Assembly: GCA_032622095.1 (NCBI GenBank)
Contig: CP136061.1
Span: 9,080,447-9,144,446 of the forward strand
Direction of reading: 5' to 3'
DNA from: Siphonodentalium dalli
Lineage: Eukaryota > Mollusca > Scaphopoda > Gadilida > Siphonodentaliidae
DNA: 64,000 nt
The notes under the pieces are model-generated. The model was not told where the DNA came from. It saw only the letters and a program-made list of their open reading frames with translations, and did not search any database. The position numbers were made by a program, and so were the translations under genes. How positions within the stretch are numbered: position 1 is the first letter of the stretch; each line of letters starts with the position of its first letter. Positions 38,738-50,164 of the stretch are shown here, in pieces.

Positions 38738-41700
38738 TAGTCCAGGAGATATTGGTCGACCTCTGCATGCCCCCCCCCCCCCGGACTCAACTTCACCCCG
38801 CTTATTTTCTTTCTTAATGTCGCCTCTAATTTTTTTTTAAAGAAAAAAGTGGCCGCAGAGACTCCAGACAAGATGGCGTCCATCATGGCGGCCATTTTTG
38901 TATATGCACCAGGTCTCTTTGATCGCCGTTATAGTAAGGATGATATCATATGCGGTCTTGTTTTCCGCTCCATTCGTTATGCTAATATAAAACATTTACA
39001 ACTTAGCCCAAAATCAGACACCAGAATCTAATATGGCGGCCAAAATGGCCGCCGAAATGTGAAAATATGCTATTTTTCTGACATTTCACCACCTTTCGTT
39101 TGTCTCTGTGGGAAAATATTGGCATCTTGGCGTGATGTTATACATTTATCGTATAGAAGAGTCATTGATGAACACACGGTGACCATAATATGCATTCATT
39201 GTGGGAATTTTTTGTCCGATATCACGTTTTCGTAAATGCCGGTATAATAGGTCAAAGCCGAATCGACGCTAATAACGCGATGTAATGTTTCGAATCAATG
39301 AATGTTATTGCTATCATAACAAAATCCATGCATATATATATGCAGGAGAGATACTCGGGCTATGATTCATCTTATACCTGAGTTGAGGAATATTCTCCCA
39401 AATCCAAGATGGCGACCAAAATGGCCACCAGAAATAGAAAAATCGCCGAAAATCACAGATTTTGACATCATTGAGCGTTATTGTCGCGACAACTCCGCAC
39501 CTGTTTACTATTGTGAGTTGGGAACACTTAGTCTTTATATCATATCCAAATAAAAGTCCCCCAAATCTAAAATGGCGCCCACGATGGCGGACATATTTTG
39601 AAAAATCACCGAAATTCCTTCATTTTCACATCATTGGGCATTAATTTCGAGACAACTGCACCTATGCTGACAGTTGAGATGGAAATACTGAGGTGAAGTA
39701 ACTACATTGCATTCCATGCAAGAAATTGTTCTCCAAATCGAAGATGGCGGCCAAAATGGCGATCGAAATTTGAAAACAAGCTCACATTCCTTTACTTTCT
39801 GACGATGGGTGTTATTGTTACGCGAATTCTGCCCACAATTACATGTTCATATGGAACATTGAAATGAAGTATTCATTTGAGTTTGGCAAACTCACACAGT
39901 CAAGATGGCGGCCAAACTGGAGGCCAGAAATTTAAAAGAAGTCGATATTATCACATACTAATTTCAACTTTCTGTTATTATATCGATACGTATGGACGAA
40001 ACGGTACATAATATAAGCCATCTATTAGTTCCAACATAAGTCATAGCCTTCTGGAAGGATGAAAACCCACAATTGATAATCGCGATGCGGCATTTCGAAA
40101 TCCATTTTCTACTAAGCGCCCATAATGGCCGTAACCGTATATAGGTGCACCGAATAGTCATATTATGACTTCAAAGAATAAAAACAACAGTACCTGAGCT
40201 TATTCTGATTTGCCACATTCAGCTTTATCTGGATCAGTTTCCGTCTCTTCGTCAGATTAATCTATCTCGCTCACACTTGTTTGTAGAAAGGTTCCACTAA
40301 TTGGAATGTTTCAAACAATACATATGGCGATGTCCAGCTCACGTGTTTGTCTCGAAAGATGGGAATTCTCTTCCTTATTCTTGGCGAGCTTCATTCGTGG
40401 CAGCTTATGGTATCATTCAGATGCTAAATATTCGGTATGAGCGTCATCTTGTGCGATAAACTAGAAAGGTATGCGGTCGATGCGTATACTAGCTTTCAGA
40501 AGGACCTCTCTATCTGCGTATGTTCAGCTTTGGTGACCTTATGGGATAACAACATGTACACCTGGTGATCTTCCCAAACAGCAACTTCTCAATATACGGT
40601 TCATGAATATTAACATACTCATCTAATGGACTGACGTACCCGGACAACTTCTGTAAATGGCTTCGAATATTGAAAGCTTGACAATTGACGGATGCCTTTA
40701 TACTAAGTCGTAGAAGACCATAATGCATAATATACCCACATTTCTTGACCATGATCTTAGGAACATTCTTGTTGGCGCCCAGAAATCGTCTCACCGAACA
40801 GATCAAAGCAGATCATAACAATACATACGGTGCTAGTTTGTGGGCATGTGTCATGATAGTGGAAATGAAATTGGACCATAACTGCACCGTCCCTTCTTTG
40901 GGTATGTTTTAGATTCAGACAGGATCTCATATGTGGCTTTGCTTTCCTTGTATGCTACGATTGTATGTTTCCATCCATTTGGAAGCCGTTCATGATCAAT
41001 TGGACCAGACGTATACCATTGGCTACTACTATATAAGCCCCACCCAGACTGGGGTGTAGTCTTAAAGGCGATGCCTTTGATAATTGGTTGATATGTCATA
41101 CTCGCGCTTGGTGGTGGTCGGTAATGTTCAAGAAAGTACAAATGCCATCAACACAAGGGTGAAATGTTCAACGCGAAGAATATCCTGATGAATGTTACGT
41201 TGATGAGATCTTGCATTCAGTTCAACATACACCAAGTGATTTCTTGGTAACATCACCATTCCGACCATTTTCCTGGATGAGACATATTAACTACTATATT
41301 CTAAAGTTAGATATATATAAAGCTATATGATCATAACGGTCACGTTCCCCAACGACCACAGCCATTGCCATCGAGACTATAGTTCCTGACATTTTCTTGA
41401 ATAATACCACCCACATACTGACACTAACCCTGAGATAGGATAAAAAGGGGAGGCTAGCATAGTATTATCCGGACAAAATTATACGTCTGGTCAAGTGGAA
41501 TCAGAACGGCTTCGAACGGATGTGGAAATACAATCTTACCACACCACACCCACACGCATGGCATTCTATATCTGAAACATGCACCAGGTGTATGGATGGT
41601 GTATACCGTGGCCCATTTCATTCCCACTATCATGGCGCATGTCCACAAACTAACACCGCGAGTATTGTTCTTCTCTGCTGGGAGCTATTCTACGAGACGA

Positions 41701-43571
41701 CTACGGGACATCACACAGTTTGCTTAGGATCATGGTCAAGAAGTGTGGTTAGTCGGTACATTATGGAATTTATGGTCTTCTCCTTAGCACATATACATCT
41801 GTCCAAGGGAATGAGACAGCTAGCAACCTTCGAAACACTGCCGAAGTTGTCCACGTATGCCAATGCGTTCGCTAAGTTTGTAAGTTGACGAACCATATCT
41901 ATTGAGAAGTGACTAGCTAACTGGTTCACCAGGTATACACGTCGTTAACCCCATGGCCATGGGGTATGAGACACATACATAGAGATGACATTCTGTAAGA
42001 TTGTATACTCATCGAGCATATGCCTTTCTAGTTCAAGATGACGCACATATCCCATATTTAGCAAATATTTAAAATCGTAAGCTAGACACCGTGACGTGGC
42101 AAATCAGAATATGTTATCATGTAATTGTTCTAATATGACTATTCGGTGCACCTACGGTTACGGCCGTTATCGGCGCTAAATGGAGAATGGATTTCGAAAT
42201 ACCATATCGCAATATTAATGGTGGGTTTTCGACTTTCCATAAGGATACGAGCTATGTTATACGTTTTGAAACGTTTTAAGTTGAATAGATGGTTTATATA
42301 CAGTTTCGTCCATACATATCCATATTATGACAAAAAGTTGGAAATTAGTATGCGAAAATATCGATTTCTTTTCAATTTCTGGCCGCCAATTTAGCCGCCT
42401 ACTTGACTGTGAGTATCAATTGATAAACACAAATGAATACTTCATATCAACATTCCATATCAACATGTAATGGTGGGTAGAAAACGCGAAACAATAACGC
42501 CCATCGTAAGAAAGTAAAGGAATGTAGGCGTGTTTTCAAATTTCGGTCGCCATTTTGGCCGCCATCTTCGATTTGGATAACAATTTCTTGCATGAGATGT
42601 ACGGTAATTACTTCACCTCAGTATTTCCAACTCAACTGTAAGCATGGGTGGAGTTGTCTTGACAATAATGCCCAATGATGTGAATATGAGAGAATTTCGG
42701 TGATTTTTCAAAATCTGTCCGCCATTTTGGGCGCCATTTTAGATTTGGGAGACTTTTATTTCGACATGGTACGACAGTTCTTCGCCTAAGTGTTTCCAAC
42801 TCACAATAGTAAGCACGTGTGGATTTGTCGTGACAATAACGCTCACTGATGTTAAAATCAGAGATTTTTCTATTTCTGGTGGCAATTTTGGCCGCCATCT
42901 TGGATTTGGGTGAATATTCCTCAACTCAGGTATAAGAGGAATCCTAGATCGAGTATCCCCTGCAAACATATATGCATGGGTGTTGTTATGATAGCAATAT
43001 CATTCATTGATTCAAAACATTACATCGCGTTATTCGCGTCGATTCGGCTTTGACCTATTATACCGGCATTTTGGAAAACGTGATATCGGATAAAAATATC
43101 CAACAATGAATGTATATTATGGTCCACTTGCGTTCGTTAATGACTCCTCTATACGATAAATGTATACATTCACGCGAAGATGCCAATATTTTTCCACAAA
43201 AACAAACGAAAGGTGGTGAATGTCAGAAAAATAGCATATTTTCACAATTCGACGACCATCTTGGCCGCCACATTGGATTCTGGTGTCGGATTTTGGGCTA
43301 ATTTGTAAGGGTTGTATATTAGCATAACGAAACGAGCGGAAAACAAGACCGCATGTGATATCATCTTTACTATAACGGCGATCAAAGACACCTGATGCAT
43401 ATAAACAAAATGGCCGCCATGATGGACACCATCTTGTTTGGGGTTTCTGTGGCCACTTTGTTTTCTTGTTAACAAGCGAAAAAAATAGAGGAGACATTAA
43501 GAAAGAAAATTAGTGGGGTGAAGTTGAGTCCTTGGGGGGGGTGCAGAGGTCGACCAATCTCTCCTGGACTA
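38738..43571. mobile_element. 4.8-kb element with about 1.45-kb terminal inverted repeats
   Basis: The left end TAGTCCAGGAGATATTGGTC pairs with the right end, which reads TAGTCCAGGAGAGATTGGTC on the other strand. The arms (about 38738-40210 and 42095-43571) stay alignable along their length. GGT flanks both ends (38735-38737, 43572-43574), possibly a 3-base target duplication. Each arm is itself made of five to six degenerate units of about 165 bases, each with an AAGATGGCGGCCAAAATGGC-like core. The centre holds decayed reading frames on the minus strand. It lies just beyond the last recognised exon of the Kazal gene, probably in its intron or 3' flank. Confidence 0.8.
40510..41929 (-). pseudogene. 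Decayed unidentified coding region inside the 4.8-kb element
   Basis: Minus-strand open pieces at 41929-41711, 41648-41454, 41141-40851 and 40806-40510 have ordinary protein-like composition (Trp, Tyr, Pro and Cys present; not low complexity), for example NQLASHFSIDMVRQLTN and LPNGWKHTIVAYKESKATYE. They appear to be fragments of one or two genes broken by stops and shifts. I recognise no family. They may be the former transposition protein or cargo of the element. Confidence 0.4.
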
Positions 43572-43743
43572 GGTAATATTCTAGTTAAATTTGGCCGCGG
43601 TGTATACTTTTGTGTGACTCTGGACCGTTGTGTTCATCACGACCTGTGTGTGTCGTGACAGTTTTGTGCGTTATTTTTTCAGTAAGGGGTGAATTACACT
43701 CTGACGGACCAGTTATAACTTATATTGCTCTTAATATACTCAC

Positions 43744-43944
43744 GCGCAAGTTGCTTCACAGGCGTTACCATACGAGATGCCGTTAACCCCACAGACAGTC
43801 TGGGCAGCGGTTGCGGGGGGACAATTACATATGACGGGACCGTTTATTCCTCCACCTCTGATAGCCTGGCCTGCTGCTCCAGAGCGGATGATGGGGATAG
43901 ATGTGTCCCCTGGACACGATCCTGGGCTCACCTCCGTCATACCA
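43744..43944 (-). CDS. Kazal gene exon: end of Kazal 5, Gly-rich linker, Kazal 6 up to Cys5
   Basis: The acceptor is TTTTCCAG and the donor GTGAGT; length 201 with phase 2 ends. The exon opens with GMTEVSPGSC, which supplies Cys6 of the fifth Kazal domain. A linker follows containing two further cysteine-free stretches rich in Gly, Ile and Pro. It then encodes Kazal 6 as CNCPPATAAQTVC and GVNGISYGNACEATC. Spacing Cys2-Cys3 is nine residues rather than the usual seven, as in Kazal 5; Cys3-Cys4 is ten. The residue in the inhibitory P1 position (second after Cys2) is Pro, which argues against trypsin-like inhibition. Cys6 must come from an exon further left. Confidence 0.85.
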
Positions 43945-44460
43945 CTGGAAAATATCACGTGGCTATTACTAAACTATAGTGTGCCAATGAATACAAGAAT
44001 ACTTGTTGTGAGGACGAATGAGGATAGCATAGGATAGGATAGGATATGATAATTTTATTTACAATATACACACATGGAAAGTACAATTACAATTAATTAT
44101 AATATTAATAGACTATATTTACATACTAACTGTGATTATCACTAAATCCAGCATTCTGATTGGTCGGCAACCACGTGGCTAGTTGCAATTATTTCTCGGT
44201 GAACGCGCAACAGCCTCATAATTACATCATAACTGCAGCCTCATAATTACATCGACGCGTCATAGGTTTTGGAAAGACGAACGCGTAATGTTTTGGGCGC
44301 ATTTGAACTAGCGCAGGATTGACTTAATAAATCATCGGGTTTCAATATAAAGAGAAATTGTTCCTGTTAACTTTTGCCAGGGGTGGTATGGGATATTTTG
44401 GGCTGGTTTTGTCACGATACACTTTTCTATTTAAGTACATTTACATAAGTGGCTTTTTCG
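43945..44460. other. Intron sequence with a GGATA microsatellite
   Basis: A short AGGAT repeat (about 44024-44048) is the only structure noticed. The rest is intron-like AT-rich sequence of the Kazal gene. Confidence 0.5.
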
Positions 44461-44469
44461 CTAAATGTA

Positions 44470-44646
44470 TATAAATATAAGGATTAACTGTCATGTGGAC
44501 TGTTTTTATGGAGATGTAACCGTGAACTAAGTGGTCATAACTTGTATGTAAAACCCTTCGGGTTTTACACAAGTTATGACCACTTACCTCACGGTTACAT
44601 CTCCATAAAAAACAGTCCACATGACAGTTAATCCTTATATACATGT
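44470..44646. repeat. 177-bp near-perfect hairpin
   Basis: The left arm beginning TATAAATATAAGGATTAACT pairs with the right arm ending AGTTAATCCTTATATACA, and the loop centres on CCCTTCGGG near 44558. The arms are about 85 bases with few mismatches. It lies in an intron of the Kazal gene. It resembles a palindromic MITE. If transcribed it would form a long RNA stem. Confidence 0.85.
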
Positions 44647-45121
44647 ATATTGTTAGGGTGATATAGTCATGGCTGACTGTCTTCCTATCACCCCTGAATG
44701 TGGTGACAGATTATATGATGAAGATGGCCGAATTAATTTGATTGTTTTTGGGTTACGTTCATCGTGTGCAGACTGGGTTTTTAATAGGCTTTATTATGGC
44801 GATGGTACCAAAAGTGGTTCGTATGTATGGGCACCTAATTGGTCGATATAATGAATACTATGAATATACACGTGTGAGTGGAACCGAGTAGGAATAATGC
44901 GAGTGAGGTGTTGGGAAGTTTTTAATTAACATGTATACTTGAGTAAAAATTGTTTTTATATATTTGTTAGCAGAAAATTATGTATCGTTTATACAATCAG
45001 GGCATCTTCGGTTTTTGCATAAAGTTTGGATATAGTTCGTGGTCCCTTCGACAGTTGGTTTAGATGCTGCGTTTCAATTGAGAGGCCATTCCATTTAACC
45101 GCTATCAATCTGGCTAGTTAA

Positions 45122-45618
45122 AGGGGTACTGAACGATCTAATATCGATAATATATAGAAAACTAAGTAATTTGAGTCGAAGATGTATGCTGTAAACGTTC
45201 AGGTTAATAGGTTATCTTAAAATCAACGTTAATAATTTGATATAAATTTAATTTATGGCTGGAGTCATAAATTAAATTACGAATTTCCGTGTACAATACG
45301 TAATCAAAATAATTCACGGATAGTGGATTGGGCAAAGCGTGGGACACATAATCGTGTAAAAATTATGTTGATAAGGGGCTATACAATGACCTAATTAGTA
45401 TATGGGACAAGTATGCATATAATAGAACATTTATTTGATACATTTGCTTGAAAACTGTCCAAAAATTACTCGACAACGACAATTGGCATTTTCGCATTCC
45501 GGCTAATCTGCCACCCGTAACATTACTTCATACTCAACAGACTTTCAAATAAAGCAAATCTGGTTACCTTATTCAGAGACTAAAGAAACCAACAACAACA
45601 TATGGGTACAGTATCCCT
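45122..45618. mobile_element. MITE with TTAA target duplication
   Basis: The ends are AGGGGTACTG and CAGTATCCCT, inverse of each other with one mismatch. TTAA lies on both sides (45118-45121, 45619-45622). A small inner palindrome (TAAATTTAATTTATGGC and its inverse) lies near 45243-45280. Non-coding, intronic in the Kazal gene. The AGG... start recalls the TTAA MITE at 10672. Confidence 0.75.
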
Positions 45619-45770
45619 TTAACTGTTACATCCGAATTACAGTAGTATTTACGGGGTATCTGTACTGTGACGATACCACCACTTAATTAAGGGATCATAC
45701 ATATCTAGATAAGACCAATATTCAGACCACATGTTACTTCCGGCGCCCCAATCATCACATTCATGATTGA

Positions 45771-45995
45771 ACATATTTTACTTACGAAATCTCGTTCATA
45801 TATCTGTACGTTGTCATATATTACTTACCACCACCAAGCACCAATCTCTTGTATACGTCCGTGATCACATGTTACTTATGAACACCAAGCATCATATTCA
45901 TGTACGTGATGACATTTTACTTACAGCACCAGGCATCACATTCCTGTATTTGATAATATTTTACTTACGAGCACCACGCATCACATTCATGTATA
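45771..45995 (-). repeat. Tandem array of exon end plus splice donor, about 5 units
   Basis: On the minus strand the unit is the last 25 or so exon bases (around GAATGTGATGCGTGGTGCTC) followed by GTAAGTAAAATAT. Diverged copies follow in the intron near 45930, 45890, 45835 and 45785, each retaining a (G/A)TAAGTAA core. Most keep the sequence encoding the last Kazal cysteines in altered form. The copy next to the open exon (donor at 45963-45968) is the one that keeps the frame. Confidence 0.8.
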
Positions 45996-46574
45996 TACGT
46001 GATCATATTTTCGCCACAAACGTAACTGGCGGTCACATTGGGCGAGCAGGGGCAGTAGATGGGTACGTGTTCATAGTAAATCGGAACGTTAAAAGGAATT
46101 CCACCCGGCCCGTGTCCCAGTCCCATTCCTGCTCCAAGCATCATCGGGGGCATTGTAGACTGGATGTTATTGACGGTGCCGCTGGGTGGAGCTGCGACGT
46201 TGTTGGGTCCTACTTGACCGGCAGGTGGGTACTGTGCTGGGGCAGGTTGAAGCTGAGGTGCTGGAACACTCTGACCGGAATATTGAACGGACCCGCCCGT
46301 AGCGGAGCCGCCACCAGAGGTGGCATACGCCAACAGTGGGCCACCGGGCCTTACTTGTCCTGTCGCGACATACGTCTGTGGCACGGACCCTCCAGAAATA
46401 CGGAGTGGTTGATGGTTGGTTTGTTGAATAGGCGGTGGAGGTTGATACTGTTGTGGAGGTGGTTGATATTGTGCTTGCTGTTGTTGTGCTGGAGGTTGGT
46501 ATTGAGGAACTGCAGTTGTTGCGTCTCCGAAGCTTGGAATAGGACAGTAACCGTCTTGTTTAACTTTCGACCGC
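45969..46574 (-). CDS. Kazal gene exon: end of Kazal 4, long Gln/Pro/Tyr/Gly-rich linker, Kazal 5 up to Cys5
   Basis: The donor is GTAAGT and the acceptor CTTTTGACAG; length 606 (202 codons), phase 2 at both ends. It begins RSKVKQDGYC, giving Cys6 of Kazal 4. About 150 residues of low-complexity linker follow: a Gln/Pro part with QYQPPPQQYQPPPPIQQ, then a Gly/Ser/Val/Pro part with a Met-Gly-Gly patch (MMLGAGMGLGHGPGG). Kazal 5 is CPCSPNVTASYVC plus GENMITYIHECDAWC, with nine residues between Cys2 and Cys3. The linker looks disordered and extracellular. Both borders of this exon lie inside tandem arrays. P1 is Pro, so protease inhibition by this domain is doubtful. Confidence 0.88.
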
Positions 46575-46918
46575 CTGTCAAAAGATTAGAAATGTAACCG
46601 TCTTGTTTAACTTTCGACCGCCTGTCAAAAGATTAAAAATGTAACCGTCTTGTTTAACTTTCGACCGCCTGTCAAAAGATTAGAAATGTAACCGTCTTGT
46701 TTAACTTTCGACCGCCTGTCAAAAGATTAAAAATGTAACCGTCTTGTTTAACTTTCGACCGCCTGTCAAAAGATTAAAAATGTAACCGTCTTGTTTAACT
46801 GTCGACCGCCTGTCAAAAGATTAAAAATGTAACCGTCTTGTTTAACTTTCGACCGCCTGTCAAAAGATTAGAAATGTAACCGTCTTGTTTAACTTTCGAC
46901 CGCCTGTCAAAAGATTGG
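46543..46918 (-). repeat. 47-bp minisatellite repeating a splice acceptor and exon start, 8 copies
   Basis: On the minus strand each 47-base unit contains TTAATCTTTTGACAG (acceptor) followed by GCGGTCGAAAGTTAAACAAG (start of the exon). The copy at 46543-46589 is the one joined to the open exon. The seven others lie upstream in the intron, almost identical. Because 47 is not a multiple of three, acceptors one or two units upstream shift the frame, and reading through three units meets an in-frame TGA. Only the nearest acceptor gives the full protein. Confidence 0.93.
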
Positions 46919-47197
46919 AAATTCCCATCGTTAAGCTGTATCTATTTCATGAAAAATACGAAACTTTTTGGATGTAGATTGAGAAAGATAAAGCAATGAC
47001 TTTGAGCTGGAGACTAGCTTTCACTAGTAATTAACATATAATTTACAATATACATGTTTTTTAATGCTTCATACATACAACGGCTTTTCTTCGATTCACT
47101 AAAGGCAGCGAAAATGACAACTTTTTCAAACAGCATCAGTTTGTCATACCAACGCCATATCAGTTCAGCGGGACCAATAAAAACCAAAGAAAATAAA

Positions 47198-47335
47198 CAT
47201 GACCAATTAACCATGTAGATATAATAATTAACATGACCAATTAGCCATGTAAATATAATAATTAACATGACCAATTAACCATGTAAATATAATAAATTAA
47301 CATGACCAATTAATCATGTAAATATAATAGATTAC
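47198..47335. repeat. 35-bp intronic tandem repeat, 4 copies
   Basis: The unit AACATGACCAATTAACCATG plus TAAATATAATAATT is repeated from about 47198 up to ten bases from the donor of the neighbouring exon. Unlike the other arrays it does not include the splice site. Confidence 0.9.
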
Positions 47336-47345
47336 GGATACTCAC

Positions 47346-47489
47346 GCACATTTTGTCGCTAGACACGGATTGTCGTATGTTCGGCCGTTGTCGGCGCACA
47401 CTGGGTGATATTCCATTGGACAGTGACACGATGGGTGCATGTTGAACAAGCTATGTCGACAGTTCCCCTGATAATTCACCGTCGTAGCC
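47346..47489 (-). CDS. Kazal gene exon: end of Kazal 3, short linker, Kazal 4 up to Cys5
   Basis: Length 144, acceptor TTTTAACAG, donor GTGAGT, phase 2 at both ends. It starts ATTVNYQGNC (Cys6 of Kazal 3), has a short linker RHSLFNMHPS, then Kazal 4 as CHCPMEYHPVC plus ADNGRTYDNPCLATKC. Cys2-Cys3 is seven and Cys3-Cys4 ten residues, the classical spacing. Cys4-Cys5 has one extra residue compared with the sister domains. P1 is Met, compatible with chymotrypsin- or elastase-like targets in known Kazal inhibitors. No ATG opens the exon, so it is invisible to start-codon-based ORF calling. Confidence 0.88.
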
Positions 47490-47710
47490 CTGTTAAAATA
47501 GGAAACCAATTGGTGACTGATTATAACGAATACGTAAAGTGCATGCTGAACAAGCTATATCGACAGTTCGCCTGATAATTCACTGTCGTACCCCTGTTAA
47601 ATTAGGAAACCAATTGGTGACTGATTATAACAAATAGTACGCAACGTGCACGTTGAACACAATACATGTAATAATGTCGACAGTTTCCTGAGAATTCACC
47701 CTCATCCGCA
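47435..47710 (-). repeat. About 105-bp tandem repeat spanning an exon start and its acceptor, 3 copies
   Basis: Units begin near 47435, 47539 and 47646 (plus-strand motif GTGCATG(T/C)TGAACA). Each includes the first half of the exon and its upstream acceptor region (TCACCGTCGTAGCCCTGTTA on the plus strand). The second copy still has a usable-looking AG and an open stretch with the Cys6-type motif, but it then reaches a stop. The third is diverged. Confidence 0.85.
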
Positions 47711-48285
47711 TGTTATATTAGATCGTTTAGTTAATATTTCACACGCATACATGTATAAAGCGGCTCATAGCGGCTAGGTGGCAAACTGAACCAATTCGCT
47801 TCCATGTGTTGAACATTTCCATATAATATCAATAATTGACAAAATGGTTGTATATTATATTGGGAATACACATTATACCAACTGAGAAAATGCTCATCTT
47901 CCCTGTAATAAAGACATGGACTTAAATTCGGTAAGGTTTGTTCAATATTTGTGTTGTAAGCTAATCTACTGTTATATGAGGTCGATTCAAGAAATTTAGG
48001 TTACATTTAGGCGTACATGGTGTGCGCGTAATGTGATTACGTAGAATCATCTCATATTGATTCACTATTCCAATGGATATTGTCATTAGAAAATCGGCGT
48101 AACGATAACAATTAGGTTCAGCCACACGGACGTGTAACTTGTAATGTGCGTTACTATGGTCAGTCAGCTAATTTAACGGAGGCAAACATACATGCTTATT
48201 GAGATCGGCCAACGTCTATCGAAACTTGTTTCGAAGTAAATTCGTTGCTACGTTGTCTATACTATTCCAGGGTGGCATTACGAAA
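47711..48285. other. Intron sequence, no feature recognised
   Basis: AT-rich sequence between exons of the Kazal gene. No repeat or exon with a Kazal signature was seen. Confidence 0.45.
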
Positions 48286-48289
48286 AATA

Positions 48290-48670
48290 CAGGTATCGTC
48301 TGTGTGCATGCGTGTGAAAACAGGAGTCATCTCCGTACATGTGTGTGAAAACAGGAGTCGTCTGCGTACATGTGTGTGAAAACGGGAGTCGTCTGCATAC
48401 ATGTGTGTGACAACAGGAGTCGTCAGCGTACATGTGTGTGAAAACAGGAGTCGTCTGCGTACATGCGTGTGAAAACAGAAGTAGTCTCCGTACATGTGTG
48501 TGAAAACAGGAGTCGTCTGCGTACATGTGTGTGAAAACTGGAGTCGTCTGTGTACATGCGTGTGAAAACAGGAGTCGTCTGCGTACATGTGTGTGAAAAC
48601 AGGTGTCGTCTGCGTACATGTGTGTGAAAACAGGTGTCGTCTGCGCACATGCGAGTGAAAACAGGTGTCA
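48290..48670. repeat. 31-bp minisatellite, about 12 copies
   Basis: The unit GTCGTCTGCGTACATGTGTG plus TGAAAACAGGA repeats with point changes. It is intronic in the Kazal gene. Minus-strand His/Thr/Cys-rich frames are repeat artefacts. Confidence 0.92.
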
Positions 48671-50164
48671 TCTCATCTGAGCCATTTGACTATATATGGT
48701 GTATAATGTGTATTATTTCTGAGCTGGGGAAGTGTGGCCATGTTGGTGGTCGTATAATAAATGGGTATAAATCTAGGCTTGGTTTTTGCCTGGAGTTGGA
48801 ACTCCAGATACTATGTTTTTTTTGGTTTTTTCAGGTTCCGATTTCAAACTTTTTTCTCATTGTGGCCGAGGGGTCATGGTCCCTCCAAGGGACTATCAAT
48901 CAAAATAATCTAGGCCTCAATTTTCCTGGAGCCAGTACGGAAATTTCAAGCCAATGGGGTGGGCGGGTGCAATTGGAATTACGCGAACTTGAGAGTTTAG
49001 CCTGGTTGAAGAGGATGTAGTTCGAAATTCCAAGGTCGACAACTCCCGCCCCAAACGAAGACACTCTAGCCACGTCCCTGTTAACCGTGTCGGACATGGC
49101 GTCTTCAACTATTTTAAGTATTGGCTATATTTGGCTATGAGCTCGATTAACTATTGAATGTCATTAGGCCCTCTATGGGTGTTTTTGTGATCGTGTTTTT
49201 TAGTATTCACTGGAGGTATGGGGGAAATATTATTAGAAAGGTACTTTGATATTTTCGTACCGGAATCATGGAAGATTGACAATAATTATTGTGGTCTAAT
49301 TATTCTGCATGCTATTTCGTGCATTATTCAGTAGTATGTAGTGTAATGGTGTTACTTTGGTATACTATTGAAAAACAATCGGTATTATTATTTTACTTTA
49401 GTAAAAAGGGAAAGTGTATTCACCACATTGATAGCCTGAATATAATTTATAAGCCATTGGGAGCCCGTGGCCTAGTGAAGTAAATTGTGGGGCATTTTAA
49501 TTGGAGTGCGCATGCGCGTTATTTTGTTTCTATTTCGGAGGGAGCTACTGCGATTCTGTCGCGATGAATATTCGTGTATCGCGTTGACGTTATTTCATGC
49601 AGCGGGTGTCTCTCGGGACATGCTTTATTGGACCATGGCTTGTTATTCGCACGTTAACCCTTAGCACATTGTCTGTTATCTCTTTATGTTGTTCTTTAAC
49701 CTGCTTTGTTGCATTGTTATTTGAACATATTTCATTTATTTTCACGTGACATAAATCGGAATGATATATACTATTATACTGCATGGGGATTTGACGATTG
49801 TGTAAGAAATTATTTCGAACATGAACCCTTCGAGCTGTTTGTTTATATCGGTGTTTAACATGTCAGTTGATATCGTTTATTGAAATTTTTCATTTAGTTA
49901 TACACGACAAATATCGTTATGTTATATTCTAAATGAATTGGGATGGTAGTTATTAAGCAATTCCCACATTACTCCTTCGTGATTGACTTTTCATTTCTCT
50001 GTGTACGGAATATATCTGAGCAATGAATAGAGATGTTATTAAGAAAAGTTCCAACGCTGACCTTCAAATTGGTTGTTTAACATACAATGTGGCCTAATTC
50101 TAAACATAATTTTAATTATGTGTACAGATCATACATCAGAATGCTATATGAATTGAGGAATGTT
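48671..50164. other. Intron sequence with one dispersed repeat copy
   Basis: Mostly unique. A segment near 49268-49335 (GGAAGATTGACAATAATTATT, then CTGCATGCTATTTCGTGCA) is shared with 50870-50940 and 51028-51095. Confidence 0.5.

Noticed and set aside
39362-39644. Repeated peptide-like frames (Pro-Arg-Trp-Arg-Pro-Lys-Trp pattern)
   Set aside because: They arise from the roughly 165-bp units in the inverted arms, occur in several frames and lack a full-length frame.
46351-46581. Alternative minus-strand frame starting in the acceptor array
   Set aside because: It is the frame produced by using an upstream acceptor or intron read-through; the phase-2 frame with Kazal cysteines and Gln/Pro repeats is the coherent one.
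48262-48671. His/Thr/Cys-rich minus-strand proteins
   Set aside because: Three overlapping frames of a 31-bp minisatellite.
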